Assembly: GCA_020638595.1 (NCBI GenBank)
Contig: JACKIG010000015.1
Span: forward strand, 1-64,000
DNA from: Rhodospirillaceae bacterium
Lineage (GTDB): Bacteria; Pseudomonadota; Alphaproteobacteria; DSM-16000; Inquilinaceae
DNA length: 64,000 bases
Direction of reading: 5' to 3'
In this document: positions 50,107-59,842 of the stretch, piece after piece
Layout: each line of letters starts with the position of its first letter
Position numbering within the stretch: position 1 is the stretch's first letter
Position numbers and translations under genes: made by a program
Notes under the pieces: generated by a model
Told to the model about the DNA's origin: nothing
Database searches by the model: none
Seen by the model: the letters and a program-made list of their open reading frames with translations, nothing else

Positions 50107-52455
50107 GTGGCAACGGACCCCAATTCGACGATCGGTCGCGCCACCGTCATCGGCGCCGGCACCATGGGCTCGGCGATTGCCGCGCACATCGCCAATGCCG
50201 GCGTGGCGGTGGACCTGCTGGACATCGTACCCGACGGTGCCGGCGACCGCAGCCGGCTGGCCAAGGGGGCGCTGGCCCGGCTGCTGAAGACCGACCCGGC
50301 ACCGTTCATGACGCGCCGCGCCGCCCGGCTGGTGACGCCGGGCAATATCGAGGACGATCTCGACCGCATCGCCGCCAGCGACTGGGTGATCGAAGCCATC
50401 GTGGAGGATGCGGGCATCAAGGCGCGGCTGTACGACCGGATCGTCCCGCACCTGAAGCCCGACGCCATCCTGTCGTCCAACACCTCGACCCTGCGCCTGG
50501 CCGACCTGACGGCGGGCCGTCCGGCCGACCTTCGCCGCCGCTTCGTCATCACGCATTTCTTCAACCCGCCGCGCTACATGCGGCTGATGGAGCTGGTGGC
50601 CGCCCCGGACGCCGATGCCGGCCTGATCGAGGCGTTGACCCGGTTCTGCGACATCCGCCTGGGCAAGAGCGTGGTGCGGGCGAAGGACACGCCGGGCTTC
50701 ATCGCCAACCGCATCGGCGCCTTCTGGGTGCAGAGCGCCGTCAACGACGCCTTCGACCAGGGCATCGGCGTCGAGGCGGCCGATGCCGTGATCGGCCCGC
50801 CCATGGGTATCCCCAAGACCGGCGTGTTCGGCCTGTTGGACCTGGTCGGGCTGGACCTGATGCCGCATATCGCCAAGGGCCTGCGCGACAGCCTGCCCGC
50901 CGGCGATCCGTTCCATGCCGTCGACCGCCGCCACCCGCTGATCGACCGCCTGATCGCCGACGGCTATACCGGACGCAAGGGCAAGGGCGGCTTCTATCGC
51001 CTGAACCGTACGGGCGGCGCCAAGGTGAAAGAGGCGGTGAACCTGGCGACGGGCGCGTTCGCCCCCGCCGTCAAGCAGCGCCTGGACAGCATCGCCGCCG
51101 CCAAGGACGGCGGCCTGCGCGCATTGCTGACCCATGACGACGCCACCGGCCGCTATGCCTGGTCGGTGCTGTCCGCGACCCTGGCCTATGCGGCGCAGCT
51201 CGTGCCGGAGGTCGCCGACGACATCGTCGCCGTCGATACGGCCATGCGCCTGGGCTATGCCTGGACCTATGGCCCGTTCCAGCTGATCGACCGGCTGGGC
51301 GCCGGCTGGTTCGCCGACCGCTTGGGCGCGGAGGGCCGTACGGTGCCGCCATTGCTGGCGCTGGCCGCCGAGGCGGGCGGGTTCTATCGCGAAGAGGCGG
51401 ACCGGCTAGCCTATCTCGACACGAACGGGTCCTACAAGGCGCTGGAACGGCCGCCGGGGGTGCTGCTGCTGGCCGACATCAAGCGTGGGGCCAAACCGCT
51501 GCTGAGAAACGGCTCGGCATCGTTGTGGGATATCGGCGACGGTGTTACCTGCTTCGAGTTCACGTCGAAGATGAACACCATCGACGAACAGATCCTGGCG
51601 CTGCTGGGCCAGTCCATCGACCTGACGGCCCAGACCGCCAAGGCCATGGTCGTCTACAACGAAGGCGACAATTTCTCCGTCGGCGCCAATATCGGCGTGG
51701 CGCTGTTCCTGGCCAACATCGCCGCCTGGGACCAGCTGGAAGACGCCATCCGCACCGGCCAGACCCTCTACAAGACGCTGAAATATGCGCCGATCCCCGT
51801 GGTGGGCGCGCCCTCGGGCATGGCGCTGGGCGGTGGGCTGGAGGTGCTGCTGCACAGCGACGCCGTCCAGGCGCATGCGGAAACCTATGCCGGGCTGGTG
51901 GAAGCGGGCGTCGGCATCATTCCCGCCTGGGGCGGCAGCAAGGAATACCTGCTGCGCCAGCTGGCCAACCCGCGCCGGCCCGGCGGACCGATGCCGGCCA
52001 TCAACCAGGCCTTCCAGACAATTGCCACGGCCACCGTCGCCAAATCCGCGGCCGAGGCGCAGGAGATGCTGTTCTTCCGCCGCGGCGACGGCATCACCAT
52101 GAACCGCGACCGGCTGCTGGCCGACGCCAAGGCCAAGGCGCTGGACCTCGCCCGCGACTACCGCCCACCGGCACCGCAGGACGGCGTACGCCTGCCCGGC
52201 CCCACGGCGGCGGAGGCGATGAAGCTGGCCATCGATGCCTTCCGCCTGCTGGGCAAGGCCACGCCGCACGATGCCGTGGTGGCCACGGCGCTGGCGCGGG
52301 TGCTGTCGGGCGGCGATACCGACTGGACCGGCGAGGTCGGCGAGGACGACCTGCTGACGCTGGAGCGGGCCGCCTTCGTCGCCCTGATCCGCACGCCGGA
52401 GACCCTGGCGCGCATGGAACACATGCTGACCACCGGCAAGCCGCTGCGCAATTGA
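50107..52455 (+). CDS. fadN: 3-hydroxyacyl-CoA dehydrogenase / enoyl-CoA hydratase fusion
   Basis: A 782-residue trifunctional-like protein with the dehydrogenase part first, as in Bacillus FadN (the reverse of E. coli FadB). The Rossmann motif is VIGAGTMGSAIAAHIA (14-29), and NTSTL and NPPRYMRLMELV mark the catalytic dehydrogenase region. RKGKGGFYR closes the first helical domain. The crotonase part begins at about residue 480 (MNTIDEQILALLGQSIDL) with IPVVGAPSGMALGGGLEVLLHSD and VEAGVGIIPAWGGSKEYL supplying the oxyanion and acid residues. GTG start, one base after fadA; the acyl-CoA dehydrogenase follows after 28 bases. Confidence 0.93.
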   Translation: MATDPNSTIGRATVIGAGTMGSAIAAHIANAGVAVDLLDIVPDGAGDRSRLAKGALARLLKTDPAPFMTRRAARLVTPGNIEDDLDRIAASDWVIEAIVEDAGIKARLYDRIVPHLKPDAILSSNTSTLRLADLTAGRPADLRRRFVITHFFNPPRYMRLMELVAAPDADAGLIEALTRFCDIRLGKSVVRAKDTPGFIANRIGAFWVQSAVNDAFDQGIGVEAADAVIGPPMGIPKTGVFGLLDLVGLDLMPHIAKGLRDSLPAGDPFHAVDRRHPLIDRLIADGYTGRKGKGGFYRLNRTGGAKVKEAVNLATGAFAPAVKQRLDSIAAAKDGGLRALLTHDDATGRYAWSVLSATLAYAAQLVPEVADDIVAVDTAMRLGYAWTYGPFQLIDRLGAGWFADRLGAEGRTVPPLLALAAEAGGFYREEADRLAYLDTNGSYKALERPPGVLLLADIKRGAKPLLRNGSASLWDIGDGVTCFEFTSKMNTIDEQILALLGQSIDLTAQTAKAMVVYNEGDNFSVGANIGVALFLANIAAWDQLEDAIRTGQTLYKTLKYAPIPVVGAPSGMALGGGLEVLLHSDAVQAHAETYAGLVEAGVGIIPAWGGSKEYLLRQLANPRRPGGPMPAINQAFQTIATATVAKSAAEAQEMLFFRRGDGITMNRDRLLADAKAKALDLARDYRPPAPQDGVRLPGPTAAEAMKLAIDAFRLLGKATPHDAVVATALARVLSGGDTDWTGEVGEDDLLTLERAAFVALIRTPETLARMEHMLTTGKPLRN

Positions 52456-52483
52456 CCGGTGGGCCGGGGAGACCGAGCACCAG

Positions 52484-54283
52484 ATGACGACCTATCGCGC
52501 GCCGTTGGATGACGTCCGCTTCGTCCTGCACGACGTCCTGGACGCCGGCCGTCTGGCGGGGCTGGCCGGGCTGCAGGACGCAACGCCCGACGTCGTCGAC
52601 GCGGTGCTGGACCAGGCGGCCAGGCTGGCCGAAACGGTCCTGTTTCCGCTGAACCAGACGGGCGACGCGGAAGGCTGCACCTACGACAACGGCGTGGTGC
52701 GTACGCCTGCCGGATTTCCGCAGGCGTACGCAACGTACATCGCCGGAGGCTGGACCTCCGTCACGGCGGATCCGTGCTATGGCGGCCAGGGCCTGCCGGC
52801 GCTGCTGAACTTCGTCGTCGACGAATTCATGACATCGGCCAACATGGCCCTGGCCATGGTGCCGGGCTTGAGCCACGGTGCATACCACGCCATCGCCGCC
52901 CATGGCGACGACGCGCTGAAGGCGACCTACCTGCCCAAACTGGCCGACGGCACCTGGACCGGCACCATGTGCCTGACGGAGCCGCAATGCGGCAGCGACC
53001 TGGGCCTGATCCGCAGCAAAGCGGTGCCGGCGGGCGACGGCAGCTTCCGCATTTCCGGCACCAAGATCTTCATCACCGCGGGCGAACACGACCTGGCGGA
53101 AACCATCGTGCATCTGGTGCTGGCGCGGCTGCCCGATGCGCCGCCGGGCACGCGGGGCGTCAGCATGTTCCTGGTGCCCAAGCACCTGCCTGTGGACGAC
53201 GGCGGTGCCACGCGGCCGGGCGCGCGCAACGGCGTGGTCTGCACGGGCATCGAGACCAAGATGGGCATCCACGGATCGCCCACCTGCACGCTGGTGTTCG
53301 ACGAAGCGACCGGCTGGCTGGTCGGCGCCCCGCACAAGGGCATGCGGGCGATGTTCACCATGATGAACGACGCCCGGCTGGCCGTCGGCATCCAGGGCCT
53401 GGGCGTGGGCGAGCTGGCCTATCAGAATGCGCTGGCCTATGCGCGCGAGCGCCGGCAGGGCCGCGTCCCCGGGGGCCGCGCCGACGACGGGGTCGCCGCC
53501 GACCCGATCATCGACCATGCCGATATCCGGCGCATGCTGATGACCATGAAGGCGCAGCTGGAAGGCGGCCGCGCGCTGGCCTATTGGACGGCGCTGCACG
53601 TCGACCTGGCGTCGCGCCATCCGGACCCGGCGCGGCGCCGGGCGGCCGACGACCTGGTGGCGCTGATGACGCCGGTGGTCAAGGCACACCTGACCGACCT
53701 GGGGCAGGACATCGCGGACCTGGCCATCCAGGTCCATGGCGGCTACGGCTATATCCGCGAGACCGGGATCGAACAGCTGCTGCGCGATGCGCGCATCGCC
53801 CGCATCTATGAAGGCACCAACGGCATCCAGGCCCTGGACCTGGTCGGCCGCAAGCTGGGCGAGGGTGCGGGCCGGCTGCTGCGCCAGGTCTTCCACCCGA
53901 TCGACGCCTTCCTGGCCGACCATCGCGACGACCCCGTGGCCGCGCCGCTGACCGGACCGCTGGCCAAGGCCTTCGGCCGGCTGCAACTGGCGACCGGCCT
54001 GATCGCGCGGACGGCGCTGAAGGACCCGTCGGAAGCGACGGCGGCTGCCCATGACTACCTGAAGCTGCTGGGCCTTGTGACCGTCGGCTGGCTTTGGGCA
54101 CGCATGGCGCTGGCGGCGCGGGCCAAGGCCGGCGGCCCGGGCGCCGATGCCCGGTTTCTCGACGCCAAGGTGAAGACGGCGACATTCTACATGCAGCATA
54201 TCCTGCCCCAGGCGGCGGCGCATGCGGCCGCCATCGCCGCCGGGGCGGGGTCGGTGATGGCGCTGGACGCCGACGCCTTCTGA
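52484..54283 (+). CDS. fadE: Acyl-CoA dehydrogenase
   Basis: A 599-residue acyl-CoA dehydrogenase of the larger type with a C-terminal extension. The FAD-site loop is MCLTEPQCGSDLGLIRSKA (about 163-181). The catalytic glutamate and neighbours are in the RIYEGTNGIQALDLVGRKLG motif (about 442-461). The C-terminal AcdhC-type domain follows (about 465-599). Electrons go to ETF (etfBA lies 8 kb to the left). It is the third gene of the operon; rdgB starts ten bases downstream. Confidence 0.94.
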   Translation: MTTYRAPLDDVRFVLHDVLDAGRLAGLAGLQDATPDVVDAVLDQAARLAETVLFPLNQTGDAEGCTYDNGVVRTPAGFPQAYATYIAGGWTSVTADPCYGGQGLPALLNFVVDEFMTSANMALAMVPGLSHGAYHAIAAHGDDALKATYLPKLADGTWTGTMCLTEPQCGSDLGLIRSKAVPAGDGSFRISGTKIFITAGEHDLAETIVHLVLARLPDAPPGTRGVSMFLVPKHLPVDDGGATRPGARNGVVCTGIETKMGIHGSPTCTLVFDEATGWLVGAPHKGMRAMFTMMNDARLAVGIQGLGVGELAYQNALAYARERRQGRVPGGRADDGVAADPIIDHADIRRMLMTMKAQLEGGRALAYWTALHVDLASRHPDPARRRAADDLVALMTPVVKAHLTDLGQDIADLAIQVHGGYGYIRETGIEQLLRDARIARIYEGTNGIQALDLVGRKLGEGAGRLLRQVFHPIDAFLADHRDDPVAAPLTGPLAKAFGRLQLATGLIARTALKDPSEATAAAHDYLKLLGLVTVGWLWARMALAARAKAGGPGADARFLDAKVKTATFYMQHILPQAAAHAAAIAAGAGSVMALDADAF

Positions 54284-54293
54284 GATCCGGGGA

Positions 54294-54908
54294 ATGGCCG
54301 TGACAGACCGTTTCGATAGCGAAACACTAGTGATCGCCAGCCACAACGCCGGCAAGATCGCCGAAATCCGCGCCCTGTTCGCCGGGCGCGTCGCCCGGCT
54401 GCCGTCCGCGGCCGATTTCGACCTGGCCGACCCGGAGGAGACGGGCACCAGCTTCGCCGAGAACGCGGCCCTGAAGGCCCGCTTCGTCGCCGGGGCGACG
54501 GGCGCACCGGCGCTGGCCGACGACAGCGGCCTGGCCGTGCATGCGCTGCGCGGCGCGCCCGGCATCCACACCGCGCGCTGGGCCGAACAGCCGGACGGAC
54601 GCCGCGATTTCGCCGCCGGGATGCAGCGGGTCGAAGCGGCCCTGGCCGGGCAGGGCCACTGCGACCGGTCGGCGCATTTCGTCTGCGCCCTGTCCCTGGC
54701 CTGGCCCGACGGCCGCATCCATACGGTCGAGGGCGTGGTGCATGGCGTGCTGGCCTGGCCCCCGCGCGGTCAGCGCGGCTTCGGGTACGATCCGATGTTC
54801 ATCCCCGTCGGGCATTCAGTGACCTTTGGCGAGATGGAACCGGATGCGAAACATTCCATCAGCCACCGGGCGGATGCCTTCCGGCAGATGATCCGTGATT
54901 GTTTCTGA
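54294..54908 (+). CDS. rdgB: Non-canonical purine NTP pyrophosphatase (RdgB/HAM1)
   Basis: Hydrolyses dITP, dXTP and ITP to monophosphates, preventing misincorporation. The protein has 204 residues. The start VIASHNAGKIAEIRALFAG (SHNxxK signature), ADDSGLAVHALRGAPGIHTARWA and GFGYDPMFIPVGHSVTFGEM, with the SHR near the C-terminus, are diagnostic. ATG 54294 lies ten bases after fadE. It overlaps or abuts hemW. Unlike many alphaproteobacteria, rph is not next to it here. Confidence 0.95.
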   Translation: MAVTDRFDSETLVIASHNAGKIAEIRALFAGRVARLPSAADFDLADPEETGTSFAENAALKARFVAGATGAPALADDSGLAVHALRGAPGIHTARWAEQPDGRRDFAAGMQRVEAALAGQGHCDRSAHFVCALSLAWPDGRIHTVEGVVHGVLAWPPRGQRGFGYDPMFIPVGHSVTFGEMEPDAKHSISHRADAFRQMIRDCF

Positions 54909-54975
54909 CGCGCAACGGAACCGGCACCAGCCCGGGCATCGCCGCGCGGCCTGGCCCCAGAATTGTTCCGATACC

Positions 54976-56139
54976 GTGACAACCGCAGCGGACCGTGGCT
55001 TCGCGCTGTATGTCCACTGGCCCTTCTGCCTGTCCAAGTGCCCCTATTGCGACTTCAACAGCCATGTGCGCGACCGGATCGACCAGCCGGCATGGCGTGA
55101 CGCGCTGCTGGCGGAGCTGGATCATTTCGCATCCGAAACACAAGGGCGGCGCCTGACCTCCATCTTCTTCGGCGGCGGGACGCCGTCGCTGATGGCGCCC
55201 GGTACCGTCGCCGCGATCCTGGACCGGGCGGCCGCCCGCTGGGACCTGGACGGCAGCATCGAGGTGACGCTGGAAGGCAACCCCACATCGGTGGAGGGAC
55301 AGCGGTTCGCCGGCTATCGTGCCGCCGGCGTCAATCGCGTTTCGCTGGGGGTGCAGGCGCTGAACGACGCGGATCTGCGCGTCCTCGGCCGCGGCCACAC
55401 CGCCGAGGAGGCGATGGCCGCCCTGCGGCTGGCGGCCGCCACGTTCCCGCGCTACTCCTTCGACCTGATCTATGCCCGCCCCCGGCAAAGCGAAGCCGCC
55501 TGGCGGGCCGAACTTGGCCGCGCGCTGGGGCTGGCCGGCGGACATCTGTCCGTCTACCAGCTGACCATAGAGCCGGGCACCGCCTTCCATCCCCTGGCGG
55601 CGCGCGGCGACCTGGTCGTGCCCGACGACGACACGCAGGCCGCGCTCTACGAGGCGACGCAGGAGGTGCTGGATGCCGCCGGATTGCCGGCCTACGAGGT
55701 GTCCAACCACGCCCGGCCGGGCGAGGCCTGCCGCCACAACCTGACCTATTGGCGCTACGGCGACTATGTCGGCATCGGTCCCGGGGCCCATGGCCGCCTG
55801 ACGCTGGACGGGCGCAAATGGGCGACGCGGACGCACCGCGCGCCGGAAGCCTGGCTGGACCGCGTGGCGCGCCGCGGCCATGGCGAGCATCCGCGCGAGT
55901 CGATCGACCCCGGCCTGCGCTGGCGCGAGATGCTGATGATGGGGCTGCGCCTGGCGGAAGGCGTCGACCTGGACAGCCTGGCGGCGGAAGGCGGCAACGC
56001 CATGGACCTGGACCCCGACGGCGTACGCCTGGGCAGGCTGATCGACGGCGGTTTCCTGGTGCGCCGGGGCCGGCGGCTGGCCGCGACGGCGCAGGGGCGG
56101 CTGCGCCTGAACGCCGTGATCGCCGCCCTGGCGGCCTGA
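54976..56139 (+). CDS. hemW: Haem chaperone HemW-like radical SAM protein
   Basis: A radical-SAM protein that inserts or carries haem; homologues were formerly annotated as oxygen-independent coproporphyrinogen oxidase. The 4Fe-4S motif CLSKCPYCDF (CxxxCxxC) lies near residue 18 of this form, after FALYVHWPF, with GGGTPS and the C-terminal HemN-like region following. The GTG at 54976 (VTTAADRG) fits the family start; an in-frame GTG at 54895 would add 27 non-conserved residues and overlap rdgB by 14 bases. Missing HemN-specific features favour HemW. Its role is distinct from HemF at 3 kb. Confidence 0.9.
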   Translation: MTTAADRGFALYVHWPFCLSKCPYCDFNSHVRDRIDQPAWRDALLAELDHFASETQGRRLTSIFFGGGTPSLMAPGTVAAILDRAAARWDLDGSIEVTLEGNPTSVEGQRFAGYRAAGVNRVSLGVQALNDADLRVLGRGHTAEEAMAALRLAAATFPRYSFDLIYARPRQSEAAWRAELGRALGLAGGHLSVYQLTIEPGTAFHPLAARGDLVVPDDDTQAALYEATQEVLDAAGLPAYEVSNHARPGEACRHNLTYWRYGDYVGIGPGAHGRLTLDGRKWATRTHRAPEAWLDRVARRGHGEHPRESIDPGLRWREMLMMGLRLAEGVDLDSLAAEGGNAMDLDPDGVRLGRLIDGGFLVRRGRRLAATAQGRLRLNAVIAALAA

Positions 56140-56220
56140 GACGCCACCGCCTTGCCAGCACACCCGCGATCGTGCAATAGGAACACGAGAGGTTCGCGGA
56201 ACCGCCCCTGGGAGACATCG

Positions 56221-56463
56221 ATGAACGAGAGCATCGAGGAACTGTACGGCAAGGCTCAGGAATACCTTGAGAAAACGAAGGATCAGGAGCTGTACGACTA
56301 CCTGCTCTCGCTTGCCTCGAAGCTCGAACAGTACGCCATGCTGAAGAACCAGTTCGGGTATTTCCTGATGCATGCGCAGGCGGTGGCACCGTACGACGCC
56401 CGCCCCCGCCATTTCCAGGAAGCCCTGGAGCGGGCCAAGAAGTTCCTCAAGGACGCAGAGTAA
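56221..56463 (+). CDS. Small helical protein of unknown function
   Basis: An 80-residue, charged protein (MNESIEELYGKAQEYLEKTKDQELYDYLLSLAS...) rich in Glu, Lys, Leu and Tyr and predicted to be almost entirely helical, with no membrane segment. Lysine use is much higher than in neighbouring GC-rich genes. ATG 56221 has GGGAGA ten bases upstream. No family recognised. It lies 81 bases after hemW and 176 bases before ugpB, so it may be monocistronic. Confidence 0.65.
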   Translation: MNESIEELYGKAQEYLEKTKDQELYDYLLSLASKLEQYAMLKNQFGYFLMHAQAVAPYDARPRHFQEALERAKKFLKDAE

Positions 56464-56639
56464 GGGTCAATGCCCGTCCGTCCGGACAGGGCAGCAACGC
56501 AGCCGACGGCACCGGCGGGACGTTCGGGCCGGCCGGTCTAGGCCCTGTCACCGAACCTTCCCCTGGCTGCCATCCGGCTGCAATCATCCATCCGTTATCA
56601 GCCAACGGCATGACCGGATGAACGAAGGGGAGGTTATCG

Positions 56640-57953
56640 ATGAAACTTCGCATCGCGTTGGCCGCGGCGCCGGCCGCGCTTCTGGCGGCCGGGACGGCAT
56701 CCGCCCAGACCCAGATCGACTGGTGGTTCGCGCATGCCGGCCGCCTGGGCGAAATCGTGCAAGAGATGGTGGCGAACTACAACGGCGGGCAGGACCAGTG
56801 TTCCGTCACCGCCACGTACAAGGGCACCTATCCCGAGACCCTGACCGCCGGTATCGCGGCCTTCCGCGCCGGCGAGCAGCCGGAGATCCTGCAGGTGTTC
56901 GAGGTCGGGACGGCGACGATGATGGCCGCCGAAGGCGCCATCTATCCCGTCTACCAGCTGATGGAAGACGTCGGCGCCGATTTCGATCCCGATGCCTATC
57001 TGTCGGCCGTGACCGGCTATTATACGACGACCGACGGCCGCATGCTGTCGCTGCCGTTCAACAGCTCCACCCCGGTGCTGTGGATCAACGACGACGCCTT
57101 CGCGGCAGCCGGCCTGGACCCTGCGAACCCGCCGGAAACCTGGCCCGAGGTCTTCGAGGCCGCGCGCGCCATCGCGGCGACGGATGCCTATGACTGCGGC
57201 CTGACCACCGCCTGGCAGTCCTGGATCCACCTGGAGAACCTGTCGGCCCGCCACGATGTCCCGTTCGCGACGCTGGACAACGGGTTCGGCGGCCTGGCGA
57301 CCGAAGCCGTGTTCAACGGTCCCCTCCAGGTCCGGCATATCGATGCGCTGGGCGAGCTGGTGCAAGAGGGCGTGTTCTACTATGGCGGCCGCACCAACGA
57401 GGCGATGGCCCGCTTCCGCGCCGGCGAGTGCGGGATGGCCACCGAAAGCTCGGCCGGCTATGCCGGCATCAAGGCCGATGCGCAGTTCCCGTTCACGGTG
57501 GCGCCCCTGCCCTACTGGTCCGATGTGGAGGGCGCGCCGGTCAACACCATCATCGGCGGTGCCAGCCTTTGGGTGATGGCCGGTCACAGCGACGAGGAAT
57601 ACACCTGCGTCGCGGACTTCCTGAACTACCTCTCGCAACCGGATGTGCAGGCGACCTGGCACCAGACCACCGGCTATCTGCCGATCACGTCTGCCGCCTA
57701 CGACCTGACGGGCGAACAGGGCTTCTATGACGAGAATCCGGGGACGGATATCGCCGTGCAGCAGATGACCGCCGGCACGCCGACGGCCAACTCCAAGGGC
57801 CTGCGGCTCGGCAACTTCGTGCAGATCCGGGGCGTCATCGACGAGGAGCTCGAGACGGTGTGGGCGGGCGAGTCGACCGCCCAGGAAGCACTGGACCGGG
57901 CGGTGGAACGGTCGAACGCGCTGCTGCGCGCCTTCGAACGCGCCAATCCCTGA
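56640..57953 (+). CDS. ugpB: Glycerol-3-phosphate ABC transporter substrate-binding protein
   Basis: A 437-residue periplasmic binding protein of the UgpB group. The signal peptide covers 1-22 (ending TASA before QTQ). UgpB-specific segments are IDWWFAHAGRLGEIVQEMVANYN and YKGTYPETLTAGIAAFRAGEQPEILQVFEVGTATMMAAEGAIYPVYQLM. Uptake of sn-glycerol-3-phosphate or its diesters is expected. It starts after GGGGAGG. ugpA follows after 109 bases, and the gene order is B-A-E-C. Confidence 0.93.
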   Translation: MKLRIALAAAPAALLAAGTASAQTQIDWWFAHAGRLGEIVQEMVANYNGGQDQCSVTATYKGTYPETLTAGIAAFRAGEQPEILQVFEVGTATMMAAEGAIYPVYQLMEDVGADFDPDAYLSAVTGYYTTTDGRMLSLPFNSSTPVLWINDDAFAAAGLDPANPPETWPEVFEAARAIAATDAYDCGLTTAWQSWIHLENLSARHDVPFATLDNGFGGLATEAVFNGPLQVRHIDALGELVQEGVFYYGGRTNEAMARFRAGECGMATESSAGYAGIKADAQFPFTVAPLPYWSDVEGAPVNTIIGGASLWVMAGHSDEEYTCVADFLNYLSQPDVQATWHQTTGYLPITSAAYDLTGEQGFYDENPGTDIAVQQMTAGTPTANSKGLRLGNFVQIRGVIDEELETVWAGESTAQEALDRAVERSNALLRAFERANP

Positions 57954-58062
57954 TCCGCAAGGCCGATGCGGGGCCACCCCATCGGCCGGCGAAGGTCCGC
58001 CCGCCCACGCGAGCGCGGCGGGCGGACCCCGCGCCCGGACCTGATGGCCCGATAGTCCGTCC

Positions 58063-58944
58063 ATGAACAAGCGCGTCACCTTTCGCGGCCGGGTGCTGCC
58101 CTATGTTCTGGTGGCGCCGCAGCTGGCCATCACGGCCGTGTTCTTCCTGTGGCCGGCGGCCCAGGCGCTGGTGCAGTCGGTGACGCTGGAGGATGCGTTC
58201 GGTCTCAATACCCGGTTCGTCTGGTTTGAGAACTTCGAGATCCTGCTGGCCGACCCGCTCTACTACAAGTCCGTCCGCGTTACCGCGGTCTTCAGCATCC
58301 TGGTGACGGCCCTGGCGATGGGGCTGTCGCTGCTGCTGGCGGCGATGGCCGATCGGGTGATCCGTGCCGCGACGGCCTACAAGACGCTGCTGATCACGCC
58401 CTATGCCGTGGCCCCGGCCGTGGCCGGCGTGCTCTGGCTGTTCCTGTTCGCCCCCAATGTCGGCATCCTGGCCTATATGCTCGACGCCTTGGGCTATGAC
58501 TGGAACTATCTTCTCAACGGCAGCCAGGCCATGGGCCTGGTCGTGGTCGCCGCGGCGTGGAAGCAGATCAGCTACAATTTCCTGTTCTTCCTGGCCGGCC
58601 TGCAGGCGATCCCGCGCAGCCTGATCGAAGCCGCCGCCATCGACGGCGCCGGGCCGGCCCGACGGTTCTGGACGATCATCTTCCCCCTGCTGTCGCCCAC
58701 CACCTTCTTTCTGCTGGTGATCAACATCGTCTATGCGTTCTTCGAGACATTCGGGATCATCCATGCGGTCACGCATGGCGGCCCGTACAAGGCGACGGAA
58801 ATCCTGGTCTACAAGGTGTATTTCGACGGCTTTCTCGGCCAGGATTTCGGCGGTTCGGCCGCCCAGTCGGTCATCCTGATGGGCATCGTCATCACCCTGA
58901 CGGTGGTCCAGTTCCGCTTCATCGAACGCAGGGTCCACTATTGA
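58063..58944 (+). CDS. ugpA: Glycerol-3-phosphate ABC transporter permease A
   Basis: A 293-residue inner-membrane permease of the UgpA/MalF type with six helices. The EAA loop is IEAAAIDGAGPARRFWTIIFPLLSP (about 187-211). The N-terminal GRVLPYVLVAPQLAITAVFFLWPAAQAL fits UgpA. ATG 58063 is used. ugpE follows after 43 bases. Confidence 0.93.
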   Translation: MNKRVTFRGRVLPYVLVAPQLAITAVFFLWPAAQALVQSVTLEDAFGLNTRFVWFENFEILLADPLYYKSVRVTAVFSILVTALAMGLSLLLAAMADRVIRAATAYKTLLITPYAVAPAVAGVLWLFLFAPNVGILAYMLDALGYDWNYLLNGSQAMGLVVVAAAWKQISYNFLFFLAGLQAIPRSLIEAAAIDGAGPARRFWTIIFPLLSPTTFFLLVINIVYAFFETFGIIHAVTHGGPYKATEILVYKVYFDGFLGQDFGGSAAQSVILMGIVITLTVVQFRFIERRVHY

Positions 58945-58987
58945 TGCCGCGCCGTGCGATCACCGCCGCACCTGCGGCCGGGGGGCG

Positions 58988-59839
58988 ATGATGGTCGAGA
59001 CCCGCCGCTGGTCCGCCCTCGTCAGCCATGCCGTCCTGGTGCTTGGCGTCCTGATCGTCGTCTTTCCGATCTATGTCGCCTTCGTCGCCTCGACCCACAC
59101 CATCCAGGAGGTGATCCAGAGCCCGATGCCCCTGCTGCCGGGGTCCGAGCTGATCGCGAACTACCGTGCCGCGCTGGAGCGCGGGTCGGTGACGGTGGGA
59201 TCGGCGACCGCAGGCACCATGCTGGTGAATTCGATGGTCATGGCGATGTCGATTGCCGTGGGCAAGATCGCCATCTCGCTGTTGTCGGCGTTCGCCATCG
59301 TCTATTTCCGCTTTCCGCTGCGCACGATGTGCTTCTGGACGATCTTCCTCACCCTGATGCTGCCGGTGGAGGTGCGCATCGTCCCGACCTACGAGGTCGT
59401 GGCCAATCTGGACATGCTGAACAGCTATGGCGGATTGACCGTCCCGCTGATCGCATCGGCCACCGCCACGTTCCTGTTCCGCCAGTTCTTCCTGACCGTC
59501 CCGGATGAGCTGACGGAGGCGGCGCGGATCGACGGGGCCGGGCCGCTGCGCTTCTTCTGGGATGTGCTGCTTCCCCTGTCGCGCACCAACATTGCCGCGC
59601 TGTTCGTCATCCTGTTCATCTATGGATGGAACCAATACCTGTGGCCGCTGCTGATCACCACCGACCCGGACATGGAAACGGTGATCATCGGCATCAACAA
59701 GATGATGAACGTCGGCGACGAACAGGCCGAATGGCCGATCATCATGGCGACGACCATCATGGCGCTGCTGCCGCCGGTGGCGGTGGTCGTGCTGATGCAG
59801 CGGGTCTTCGTCCGGGGACTTGTCGAGACCGAAAAGTGA
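58988..59839 (+). CDS. ugpE: Glycerol-3-phosphate ABC transporter permease E
   Basis: A 283-residue permease of the UgpE/MalG type with six helices. The EAA loop is TEAARIDGAGPLRFFWDVLLPLSR (about 177-200). FPIYVAFVASTHTIQEVIQSPMPLLPG and WNQYLWPLLITTDPDMETVIIGINKM are UgpE-typical. Start ATG 58988 (a second ATG follows immediately). ugpC follows after three bases. Confidence 0.93.
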   Translation: MMVETRRWSALVSHAVLVLGVLIVVFPIYVAFVASTHTIQEVIQSPMPLLPGSELIANYRAALERGSVTVGSATAGTMLVNSMVMAMSIAVGKIAISLLSAFAIVYFRFPLRTMCFWTIFLTLMLPVEVRIVPTYEVVANLDMLNSYGGLTVPLIASATATFLFRQFFLTVPDELTEAARIDGAGPLRFFWDVLLPLSRTNIAALFVILFIYGWNQYLWPLLITTDPDMETVIIGINKMMNVGDEQAEWPIIMATTIMALLPPVAVVVLMQRVFVRGLVETEK

Positions 59840-59842
59840 GCC

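Noticed and set aside
56464..56639. Pho box upstream of ugpB
   Set aside because: CTGTCAC occurs once, but the second half-site expected 11 bases later does not match. PhoB control is plausible for ugp but not shown by this sequence.
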